Position numbers and translations under genes: made by a program. DNA of 64,000 bases from Paulinella micropora (taxonomy: Eukaryota > Cercozoa > Imbricatea > Euglyphida > Paulinellidae): the NCBI GenBank assembly GCA_019918135.1, contig WBZZ01005750.1, positions 181,624 through 245,623 on the forward strand. The letters run 5' to 3'. Under the pieces are notes generated by a model that was given only the letters and a program-made list of their open reading frames with translations, did not search any database and was not told where the DNA came from. Numbering within the stretch: the stretch's first letter is position 1; each line of letters starts with the position of its first letter. Positions 41,190-50,206 of this stretch are shown one piece after another.

Positions 41190-43963
41190 ATGCCCAAGAA
41201 AGCTCAAAAGAAGAAGGGGAAGGCAGAAGACGACGGCGAGGAGGAGAAGAAGATCGCTTTCTCCCTGCAGCAGCGCGTGAACGTGGAACGGCTGCAGCAC
41301 ATCCTGACGCTGGCGCGCCTGCCAGTGGACGAGGCTGCGAAGGTGAGCGACATCATCGGTTTGTACAAGAAGAGCCACGGGAGCGCAATGATCGAATACA
41401 CGGAGAGCAGGGGCTGCGAGGGGACTAGGCTCTGGGGGAAGTGCGCAATTGGTCTGAGGAAGAAGTGGATCTGTCGCATGGCCGCGGGCGATTACTACGA
41501 GTGGCTGGATATCAAGAACGCGGCGTGTACTCTGCTTCTACAAGCCATGTTCAAGCACGGGATCGAGGTGCCTACAGATATTGCGTATTACGCGCAGCCA
41601 GGCGGCAGGGAAAACATGATCGAGGATCTGTGCGATGAGCTCAAGTGTGCGTACGACGAGGAGGGGAAGAAGCGCGGCAAAAAGGTGTTCCTGGCTGTCA
41701 TCAACGGGCAAACGGTGACTGGCGACCCCGAGCTGGAGTGCGACCTCCTGAAATCATGGAAGAAGGACTGGAAGAGCGTGGTGCCTCTTTTTGTGATGCT
41801 GGCGGAGTACGGCCCGATGTGGCAGGCGGTGCAACAACTGAAGAACAAGCCCAACAAGGAGGCGACCTTCTTTTCCTACGTCTGGCAGAGCCTGGAGCGC
41901 AAGATTATGGAAAAGGTAGTTGAGTTCTTCCACTCGCGCAGGGACGGCAATAACAGGCTGTACAACGTGGGCGTGTGGAAACACGACGAGATCGGCGTCG
42001 AGAGAGTGTGGGGCGAAGGCAAGATCATGACGGACGAGGTGATCAAGCAGGTGCAAGAGTACGTCAAAACGACGACTGGGTACGAAGTGGCCTTCCATTC
42101 TGATGCCGGGACACCGACCGACGATGACTGGGACCTGTACTACGGCGATCAGCACTTGCACAAGCTATCCAGCAACGACGAGAAGTGCAGGCACGACCTG
42201 GTGAAGCATGCCCGGCGTTCCAGGGACATTCGCTTCAACGGGGAGGTACTTGGCCCCCACGCGAGAATCGAGGGAGTCTACTGCTTTGTAGGCGAGGCGG
42301 AGGAGTACATGGATCGTATCCTGATGGACACCGATTACTACCAGAACGTCAACAAGGAAAAGCTTCTCAAGTGGTTCGTTGGTACTAGCCACCGCTTCTT
42401 CCCTGTCAAGCGCCCGTCGGAGATGCGGACTGACTGGATCAGCTTCAGGAACTGCACCTTCAACTCGCGCACTCTGACCATCCGCACCTGGGAACAACTG
42501 CGTGCGGACGGGCAGGCTGCTCCGTTTACTGATCATTTCTACGACGTCGAGGTGGACACGGAGAAGAGTGATCAAGGCCATGTGCGGCGACGACGACATG
42601 ACTCCCAACTGGCGAGACCTGCTTGGGTTCCAGTTGAGCAAGCCTATGTGCGAGATCTTCGAAACGTTGTTGGGAAGGCTCCAATTCCCGCTCAGGGAAC
42701 GAGATAACTGGCAGGTGCTTCCTTTCATGCTGGGCGACGGGGGCACGGGGAAAGGAACAGTCATCGAGATCCTGCAGTCGATGAAGCCCCCTGGCAAGGT
42801 GGGCTCTATCAGCAAGAACACCGAGAAGAACTTCGGGCTGTCTTCGCTGTACGACAAGGAGCTTGTCGTGATCCCGGATCTGCCACTCGACTTTGCGAGC
42901 ACGGTTGACCAGGCCACGATGCAAAGCATGGTGTCGGGCGAGCCAGTCAACGTGCCACTCAAGAACAAGACCGCCAAGAGCACGGTGAACTGGAAACCGC
43001 CGCTTATCGTGGGCGCGAACTACATGTTAGTACTCATGTTCAACTACAAGGACGGCCAAGCGTCGGGTGGCTCTGTTTCTGTTCAACAATCTCGTGAAAA
43101 AGGCGGATGACGGCATCGGGAAACACATCATCGCAAACGAAATGCCGTACATCCTGGCGCGCTGCGTCGCCAGGTACAAGCGCGCAGTGGACGAGCACCC
43201 GCGCGCAGACTTTTGGGCTGACATCGCACCAGAGGAGCTGCGACAGAACCAGAAATTCGTGGAGAGCAGTACAAACGTGCTGGCCCGTTTTCTGAACGAA
43301 GGCAGCAAGGACTACGGTGTTATTTACGAGAAGAACCATTTTACGCCGTGGCAAGACTTTGCGAACGCAGTCAACAAGTACCTGAAGGAGGACTGCAAGC
43401 TGCACACCGTGACTGCAGAGGATCTGGGAGATACCGCGCTGCGCAGGTCCGAATACGAAGTCCATCGGGTGCAGGCGACCTCGGGCCTGACCAAGAAAGA
43501 CGTCCGCGTAAACTACTGTATGTTTTGTCCTCGGTCTACCAAGGAACTTGGACATGTATGCGACGTGTCGTGTGAGGCTGTCATATGTGGCTACCATGCG
43601 AACGCTCCACGTAACAAGAAGCCTGGGATCGTGCATATGCGCTTGCTTACGCGCAGAGCCTATGACCGGGCGATGATGGGGTCGGCGGAAGAGGAGGAAG
43701 AAAATGAGCATTTGATGGACTCGGGGGAGGCGAGCGAGGATGCACGTGCGGTGCTCATGGTACAGACCGGTATGGTTGCCGACAAAAAAGCAGCCTTGCG
43801 GATGATCAAGCGACTGAAAGAAAAGGCAGTTAAGGACGCGCTGAAAGTAGCAGGCAAACGCAGGAACAAGAAGGAAGAAGGCAAGGAAGAAGCGGAACAG
43901 CGACAGAACAAGAGGCAGCGCTTTGACGATGCAGATCACGTGACTGCCGACGCGAGCACGTGA
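41190..43963 (+). pseudogene. D5-type primase-helicase (SF3), two frameshifts
   Basis: The ATG at 41190 (MPKKAQKKKG) fits better than the upstream TTG. Frame 1 runs to about 42560, frame 2 (about 42560-43060) continues, and frame 3 ends at 43963. Before the helicase lies a D5_N-like block (WISFRNCTFNSRTL, then HFYDVEV). The SF3 helicase shows Walker A (MLGDGGTGKGTV), Walker B region (LVVIPDLPLDF) and the sensor block (WKPPLIVGANYM). The third frame carries FLFNNLVKKADDGIGKHIIA with the usual C-terminal partner helix (FWADIAPEEL), a Cys/His cluster (YCMFCPRS, CEAVICGYH) and a basic tail. Family role: replicative helicase with primase activity; catalytic primase residues are not clear. Frameshifts near 42560 and 43060 break it. 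Confidence 0.85.
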
Positions 43964-44106
43964 AAGCATTTCATTAGACTTTTTTTATGTTCCAAAAAAA
44001 AGAATTAATAAAACAAAAAAAAGGCGCGCGCCTGACAGAGACCACAGAGAATTGAACTGTGACACATTTTTTCTTGTGCATACTGTTTTTGACTCGTTAG
44101 GCTAAC

Positions 44107-44451
44107 ATGTCAGACACACAGACTAATAAGGATAATACTGCCCTTTTTTGGGGTGGGTGTCTGCCCGCTAGACTAGCGGCGGCCGGTTTGGCCATATACA
44201 AACCACAGCCCTGGATGCAAGCACTTGCCGCGGGGGTTGCGGCGGTCTGGCTGAGCGGCGCCTTGGACGATAGGCAGACAGGGTTTTTCGGCGGAGAGGC
44301 GTGGTGGGCAGAACACAGAAAAACGCACGGGCTCTTGTGGGCCGCGTACGCAATTACAGGCCGTGGTGAAATTTTGCTAGGAGACGCGGTCTACGGGGCT
44401 TGGGTTGCGACAGAACACGGAAAAAATAGTTCTGGAACAGACTCTGCGTAG
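44107..44451 (+). CDS. Small NCLDV-type membrane protein
   Basis: 114 residues from ATG 44107. The pattern FWGGCLPARLAAAGLAIY, two or three hydrophobic spans (AALAAGVAAVWLSGAL-type), and then EAWWAEHRKTHGLLWAAYA matches the layout I know from small conserved NCLDV membrane proteins (FWG..IP.RL, then WW..LR..H). Function unknown. It is one of the genes in this block without visible damage and ends six bases before the RNR start. Confidence 0.55.
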   Translation: MSDTQTNKDNTALFWGGCLPARLAAAGLAIYKPQPWMQALAAGVAAVWLSGALDDRQTGFFGGEAWWAEHRKTHGLLWAAYAITGRGEILLGDAVYGAWVATEHGKNSSGTDSA

Positions 44452-44457
44452 AGGCTG

Positions 44458-46944
44458 ATGCAGGTCACGAAACGCAATGGAGCTCCGCAAGCCGTTTCGC
44501 TCGATAAGATTCTGGCGCGAGTTGCTAGCCTGTCCGAAGATCTGTGTTCCTGTGACCCCGTTCTTGTCGCCCAACAGGTTGTGGCGGGTCTCTACGATGG
44601 AGTGCCGACGAGCGAACTCGACGCGCTGGCCGCGTCAACGTGTGCGGCGCTCACGATTCAACACCCGCAGTACGGGGAGCTGGGGTCGTCTCCTCGCCAT
44701 TCCGCGCCGCCGCTTGAAAATCTTCATCAGACATCTGCTTATGTTGCTTGAGGGGTTCTCTGTCCTCCTCTAAGCCTAAGTCCTCTTCCGAGACATCATC
44801 TAGGCCCGTCTTTTCATACGTGACCGTGTCCGGCTCATCATCTTTGCCGAGCTCCACCAGCATGTCAATGAGTTTCGCGTATTGCAAAGGAGCCTTACGG
44901 GTGTAGAAACCATCAAAGCATGTGAATGCTTGCGGTACAATCACACAAAACAGTGCCCCCCGACCTTCAGCGCAGGCATGGAAAGGCTTAGGTGGTGTAT
45001 GGAACCGGGCTATTCGATTTTTATAGACCAGAACGCTGGGCAACTCAACGCCATGGTAGTTTCAAGCCGCGAAATGTCTTACGATTACTTTGGGTTTTCA
45101 ACGCTGCTTAAGTCTTATTTGCTCAAGGACAGCAAGGGTCGCGCGTGCGAAACTGCCCAGTACATGTGGCTTCGTGTGGCAGTCCACCTGCACCGCCGCG
45201 AGTCCAAAGAGCCACTTAAACGAATTCGAGAAACCTACGATCTCATGTCGCTGGGATTCTATACCCACGCGAGTCCAACTCTGTTTAACAGCGGACTGCG
45301 GGCCAGCTTAGTAGTTGCTTTCTGCTTCCTATCAAGGGTGACTCGTTGAGCGAGATCTATGACACGATCAAAGACGTTGCTCTCATCAGCAAGGGAGGGG
45401 GCGGGCTGGGACTTCACCTCGGGTGCGTTAGAGCCAAGGGCTCCCTAATCCACAGCACGGGCGGGCACAGTGATGGTGTGATTCCCTTGTGCAAAGTGTT
45501 AAACGAGACCGCTCGCTACGCGAACCAGGCCGGCAAGAGGAAGGGAACTGTGGCAGTGTATCTGCCAATTCATCACGCAGATGTCTTCGAGTTTTTGGAA
45601 CTTAAAAAAGTTACTGGTTCTGAAGAACTGCGAGCCCGAGACCTGTTTTTAGGGCTGGCAGTGCCAGACTTGTTTATGGAGCGTGTAGAACGGGATGAAA
45701 TCTGGAGTCTTTTTTGCCCGGACGAGACGGGCGTAGGTGACCTGGACGCCCTCTACGGCAAGGAGTTCGAGTCCCAGTACACGCGGGCCGAGAGGTTGGG
45801 CCTGGCGAGGCGCACCGTCAAAGCTCGTGAGCTCTGGAGCGCTGTCTGCCGCGCACAGATCGAGTCGGGCGGCGTTCCCTACATTATGTACAAGGATGCG
45901 GTGAATACAAAATCAAATCAAAAAGCCTTGGGCATGATTCGCTGCAGCAATCTCTGTACAGAAGTGGTTTAATACAGCTCGCCGCTCGAGCACAGTGTGT
46001 GTAATCTGGCCTCTGTCTCGCTTCCCAAGTTCGTGTCGGAGGACCGCAAGTCCTTTGATTTCGAGCTGCTGCGGTCGTGTGTGCGCACAGCTGTGCGTAA
46101 CCTCGACACCGTCATCGACATTACAGAATATCCTACGGAGGAAGCCAGACGCAGCAACCTCTTGCATCGTCCGGTGGCTCTTGGTGTGAACGGGTTAGCC
46201 GATGCGCTAGCTCTGCTGAAGATGCCGTTCGACTCTGTAGAGGCACAAAAGCTCAATTTCAAGATCGCGCATGAACTGTACTACGCGGCGCTCTGGGCCT
46301 CTTGCGAGTTGGCGCAGGAGAAGGGTGCTTACAAGAGTTTTGGTGGGTCTCCTGCTAGCCAGGGGCTCCTGCAGTTCGATCTGTGGCCCGGCAAGGAGCA
46401 GACGGACGACCGCCGGGACTCGCTCCGCCAGCGCATCGCCAAGTATGGGCTACGAAACTCACAGCTGATCGCCTACATGCCGACTGCCACGACCGCTCAG
46501 ATCCTGGGCAATTTCGAGTCGTTCGAGCCTCCCCACTCAAACGTCTTTGTACGCCGCGTGCTCTCTGGCGAGCACGTCGTGTGGAACAAACACTTGGTGC
46601 GCGAACTAGAAGAGCGCGGGCTCTGGAACGACCAGCTCCGCGATAAAATCATTGCCGACGGCGGTTCTGTGCAAGGATGCGATTTGCCCCAAGACATCAA
46701 AAACATCTACAAGACCGTGTGGGAAATCCCCTTGCGCTTGCAGCTGCACTTGGCGGCCGACCGCGGGCCGTTTGTGTGTGGCTCGCAGTCGCTCAACTTA
46801 CACATGACCGACCCTAACGAAAGAAAAGTCAGCAGCTGTCATTTCTACGCGTGGCAGCTCGGTTTAAAAACAACGTATAACATAAGAACCCAGGCCGCTA
46901 GCAAGGCCCTGGGGCCGGCCGACTGTGCAGTCTGTGTAGCTTGA
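44458..46944 (+). pseudogene. Ribonucleotide reductase large subunit, class I, disrupted
   Basis: It would reduce ribonucleoside diphosphates to deoxy forms for viral DNA synthesis. It begins with an ATP cone (VTKRNGAPQAVSLDKILARV). After a 238-bp foreign insert come PPTFSAGMERL, YDYFGFSTLLKSYLL and THASPTLFNSG, then the SSCFLL Cys block (in a shifted frame), GGGGLGLHLG, CSNLCTEV with the Asn-Cys-Glu active-site triad, VCNLASV, MPTATTAQILGNFESFEP and a C-terminal CAVC thiol pair. Damage: a frameshift near 44680, the insert 44700-44937, a frameshift near 45308 and an in-frame TAA at 45970-45972 where family members have Glu. A gene for the small subunit is not in the window. Confidence 0.92.
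44700..44937 (-). mobile_element. Fragment of gypsy pol inserted in the reductase gene
   Basis: Collinear, without indels, with 12728-12965 (offset 31,972) and seven mismatches, so about 97% identical. It codes on the minus strand for part of the pol linker (AFTCFDGFYTRKAPLQYA, then LGLEEDREPLKQHK). It is an internal fragment without LTR or ends. The left junction overlaps a GC-rich CCGCGCCGCCGC run. Reductase motifs on either side resume with little apparent loss. Confidence 0.93.
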
Positions 46945-46955
46945 AATCTTTTTAA

Positions 46956-47690
46956 TTAAACTAGGTCTACGGTCAAGTCCATGGCCAAATGGCCTCCCTC
47001 GCCGTTCTCTTCGCCGGACAGTGAGACGCCAAACGCTTCTTTTTCCGAAATGTCTTGGTCCGGGTAGCCCAAGCCCTCGTGTTGCTTGCGGACTTGCAGG
47101 ACCCGCCAAGAGAGCGTGACCTTTTCGCCCTTGCTGCACAGCGCTGTGGCTTGAATCACGCACTTCACCACATCTCCCTTTTGCAGCGTGGCGGTGTCGG
47201 CCCCGCCCAAGAACCGAGCGCCCGTGACTGTGACGGTCAGGCGGGGAGCCCAGGCCCGATCCGATTTCTGCGAAGTGCGCAGCCGTGTGCAGGGCTGGTA
47301 GCAGCACTTGACTTGATCGTCGCTCCGTGCCATCGGGCCGGCCCTCTTCATCGTCGGCACAACCTTGTCGCGGTTCTCCACCACGAGCTCGGCCACACGA
47401 TCGTCGACCGCTCGTATCACCTGATAGGCCTGCAGCACCGCACCATACTGTTGCGCGTGCTTGAAGTCGAGGTCGATGGTGGTCTTGGCCGACTTGTTGC
47501 CTTGGTCGTATGTGCTCGGGTCCCAGGCCAGTTGCATAGCGGGCAGGACCAGCGTCAGGCTCTTTTTGTCATAGCACAGGTTCGAAAAGATGCTACCGTA
47601 AGCACTGCGTGGCTCAGACAGGTGCAGCTTCTTCGGGTCGGCCGCCGGGTCAAAGGCTTTGACTTGGTTGTTGTCGGTGACGATAGACAT
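46956..47690 (-). CDS. Putative viral ssDNA-binding-like protein
   Basis: 244 residues, intact. The pattern LTLVLPAMQLAWDPSTYD, then IDLDF, then a helix (YGAVLQAYQVIRAVDDRVAE) and a C-terminal beta-rich part (GDVVKCVIQATALC) recalls the conserved phycodnavirus protein suggested to bind ssDNA (K-x-LQTP-M-x-x-PFG-x-x-Y layout). I rate the match as moderate. It is transcribed divergently from the PCNA-like gene, sharing the 146-bp intergenic region. Confidence 0.45.
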   Translation of the reverse strand: MSIVTDNNQVKAFDPAADPKKLHLSEPRSAYGSIFSNLCYDKKSLTLVLPAMQLAWDPSTYDQGNKSAKTTIDLDFKHAQQYGAVLQAYQVIRAVDDRVAELVVENRDKVVPTMKRAGPMARSDDQVKCCYQPCTRLRTSQKSDRAWAPRLTVTVTGARFLGGADTATLQKGDVVKCVIQATALCSKGEKVTLSWRVLQVRKQHEGLGYPDQDISEKEAFGVSLSGEENGEGGHLAMDLTVDLV

Positions 47691-47836
47691 TTCGATTTGT
47701 GGGGCTCTTTTTTATTTTGACTGCACAGGGTTTTCTTTTCTTCAGCTTTTAAATCTTAAATCTCGAATCTCGCAATTTAAGAGTTTTAATTAGAAAGAGA
47801 GAAAAAAAAGTGGCAACAGAACAATCGTCTCAAAAA

Positions 47837-48811
47837 ATGATGACTCGTTTTCTTTGGAGGTCCAAGACCCACGGGATTGCTTTCCGCCGGGCGCTCGACT
47901 CGTTGTCGCCGCTGTTGCTGGAGGCCCGAATCGAGGCCACGGTCGACAAGCTCGTGCTCTGCAGCGCGGCCGACGGGCTGGTCGGGCAGTTCGTGGTCCC
48001 CTTCTCGGGCGCCAATGGTGATTATGTCAACCTGATGTTCCCCAAGTGCGTGTTCAGCGTTGACCTGAAGGAAATGAGCTGTTGGCTGAGCACGTTCCGC
48101 GAGGGCATGGTCTTGGAACTTTCAGTCGCGGTCGACAACAAGCTCTGTGTCAAGTTCTACAACGAGGCCAAATCGTTCGAGCACTACTCTGACCTGACCT
48201 CGCTGCTCGTGTCCCAGGAGGCTGCTTTTCTGCCAACGACCGAGTGGACCAACGTCGACCGACTCGTCGAAGTGTCTGGCCCCGCCCTGAACGCCGTGAT
48301 CCGACATCATTCCAAATCCAATTCGCACTGCCGGCTGTTTGTGGAAGGGGACAGGCTCTGTACCGAATCCTCCTTACGAGCAGTGGACGCAAGTCGGCTG
48401 GCACGCACTTCGCTCGGTGGCATCGCCCTGCTCGCGGAGGACAAGGACTCGCTGCTGAAATCGGACCTGTCACACCCGCCTACCGAAGCCGGCGAGTGTG
48501 TCTACGCCCTCGAAGTCCTCAAGAAGATACTCAAATCGTGTGCTTTCCAGGAGAAAAAGACTGGCCGGGTGCTGGTCGGCGCTGCCCCGAACGTGCTGCA
48601 CCTCGTCTTCAAGCGGGACGGCGGCCCGTGGCTCAAGTACACCATCCTGGCCGACGCCGAATCGCCGCCCCCTCTGCCCACGCTGGCGCCGCTCGCCCTG
48701 ACCACCGACAGCGCCGCCGAGGAGAGTGAACAGCGCAGGGTGGTCAAACGCAAGAAGAAAGAACCCGAAGAGGAAGAGACGAATCCCAGGCAGGCGCTTA
48801 AGCCTCCTTAG
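47837..48811 (+). CDS. PCNA-like sliding clamp
   Basis: I start at ATG 47837 (MMTRFLWRSK) because the upstream in-frame codon at 47810 is GTG. The product is 324 residues: about 270 of clamp plus a charged tail (RRVVKRKKKEPEEEE). Clamp traits are an N-terminal FRRALDSLSPLLLEARI helix-strand, LVLCSAADGL, a FSVDLKEMSCWLSTF block, LKKILKSCAF, and the C-terminal GGPWLKYTILAD strand that mirrors the PCNA Y-x-(I/L)-AP end. It is much diverged. A clamp would tether replication and repair proteins to viral DNA. The frame is intact. The AT-rich TTTAATTAGAAAGAGAG just upstream may be its promoter element. Confidence 0.65.
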   Translation: MMTRFLWRSKTHGIAFRRALDSLSPLLLEARIEATVDKLVLCSAADGLVGQFVVPFSGANGDYVNLMFPKCVFSVDLKEMSCWLSTFREGMVLELSVAVDNKLCVKFYNEAKSFEHYSDLTSLLVSQEAAFLPTTEWTNVDRLVEVSGPALNAVIRHHSKSNSHCRLFVEGDRLCTESSLRAVDASRLARTSLGGIALLAEDKDSLLKSDLSHPPTEAGECVYALEVLKKILKSCAFQEKKTGRVLVGAAPNVLHLVFKRDGGPWLKYTILADAESPPPLPTLAPLALTTDSAAEESEQRRVVKRKKKEPEEEETNPRQALKPP

Positions 48812-49215
48812 CGTGTACTTGCGGCCAGCGAGCTTGCTAAAAAAATTCTTTGTGTCTCTTTTCTGTGCACCGGCACGTACCAATTCACAACCCGTCCCAC
48901 GGCCCTGAAAGCCGAGATGTCCAGCGGTCCGCCGTTATCTACTAGCTCGTGGCGTGGCGGCGCGGGCTGCACTAGCTGCTTGTGTAGATTGACTCTTAGG
49001 GACGAGTGTAGCAGGTCCATTGCACGCGAACGCAGCGTCTCGGCTATACCATATTTCGCAAATTTGGCCGCGCACCCCATAGAGCAAAAGTGGCCCCAGA
49101 CGAACAATTCTTCGTCCGCGTGGGCTATCGGCAAGCCGTACCACCTGCCGTCGTCCCTGGCACAGCCGTAGGAACAGTGCAGACACTTGCCCTTGTACGA
49201 TTCGGTGCCCTCCAT
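48808..49215 (-). CDS. VLTF2-like late transcription factor (FCS-type zinc finger)
   Basis: I use ATG 49215 (MEGTESYKGK), giving 135 residues; the frame stays open to 49332. CLHCSYGC, then YGLPIAHADEELFVWGHFCS followed by MGCAAKF gives C-x2-C ... FCS-x2-C, the arrangement of the poxvirus A1/VLTF2-type and MYM-like FCS fingers found in NCLDV late transcription factors. It is convergent with PCNA, with four bases of overlap at 48808-48811, and divergent from the VLTF3-like gene at 49342. Confidence 0.6.
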   Translation of the reverse strand: MEGTESYKGKCLHCSYGCARDDGRWYGLPIAHADEELFVWGHFCSMGCAAKFAKYGIAETLRSRAMDLLHSSLRVNLHKQLVQPAPPRHELVDNGGPLDISAFRAVGRVVNWYVPVHRKETQRIFLASSLAASTR

Positions 49216-49341
49216 CTTTTCTGGGCGCCTTTTCTTGTCCCCTTTTCTGATTTTCGTTGGTTGTTTCAACTCTTGAATCTTAAACGTCCACGTTTGTAAT
49301 CTTTGTAAGTTTTTTCTCTGCTGGCCTGTCACTTTTCATAT

Positions 49342-50189
49342 ATGTCCTGCGAACACAACTGGACGTTTAGCTTAGCAACCACCGGTACGTACTGCTCCAA
49401 GTGTGGCCTGGTCAAGACAGAGCACGAGCTGTACGCTTCACAATGCTGGCTGGTCAATGGGCAGATGGTAAGGGAGCAACACGCTCCCAGACATGTCGGC
49501 TACACTCGCCTGAGCAGCTTTCGTCAGATAATACGAGAGACCTTCAACCTGCGAGGTGTGAATCAATCTGCGTCGTGTGTCAGCCCGGCCTTGTTAGCAC
49601 AGGCCCGGCGCCTGAATCACAAATGGAGGGCGCAGAACCCGACGCCCGCTCGCCTCGCGTACATCTGGCGCAGGGAGAAGCTAGGCCCTCTGACTACCGA
49701 CCGAGCCAGCCAACTGTGCCACCTGTTAGGCTATGCCTGAGCCGGCGCGAACCGAGCAAACAAACGCTGGAGGAGCTGGAACGCCTCTTCAAAAAGGTCG
49801 ACGCCTGCTGGTCCCGAGTGCTAAAGAAGCTGAGAGAGAGGTACGCGTGGGCTCGCCGATGTTTTGTCAATTATCAGACTCTTCTCCGGGCTTTCCTGTT
49901 GTTGATGGACGAAGAAGGGCTAGCGGCACAGGCGCCAGAACTGAAACAGGCCGAGTCGCGCCACCGCCAAAGCGCCATGTTCGCGCTCGTGTGCGAAGAA
50001 CAGGGCTGGCCTTTCATTGCCTTGGCTGGTTCACTGAACGGCAGCGGCCTCGCGCGCCCGCTCGCGAGCCATCTTTTGTCTGGCCCCCACGCCAAGAAGA
50101 AAAAGAAAAAGAAAAAAAAGAGAAAGATGCTGGCCGCGGGTGTTGCGGCTATTGCTGAAAAAACAAATCTTGTACCCTATAGTCATTAA
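49342..50189 (+). pseudogene. VLTF3-like late transcription factor, frameshifted
   Basis: The first frame (49342-49740) has an N-terminal zinc ribbon (CEHNWTF ... YCSKCGLVKTE), then YTRLSSFRQIIRETFNLRG and LAYIWRREKLGPLTTDRASQ, the core layout of VLTF3. It stops at 49740, but the next frame continues the family pattern from about 49740: LEELERLFKKVDACW, CFVNYQTLLRAFLLLMDEEG, ELKQAESRHRQSAMFALVCE and the terminal QGWPFIAL (gW-x-F). A Lys-rich tail follows. One frameshift near 49735 therefore splits the gene. VLTF3 drives late viral transcription in NCLDVs. Confidence 0.75.
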
Positions 50190-50206
50190 ACAAAAGAAAG
50201 AAGATC

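Noticed and set aside
42165-42983. Minus-strand frame opposite the helicase
   Set aside because: Antisense of the conserved SF3 helicase motifs.
44651-45043. 130-codon minus-strand ORF as a viral gene
   Set aside because: Its core is the gypsy pol fragment; the ends are antisense reductase sequence.
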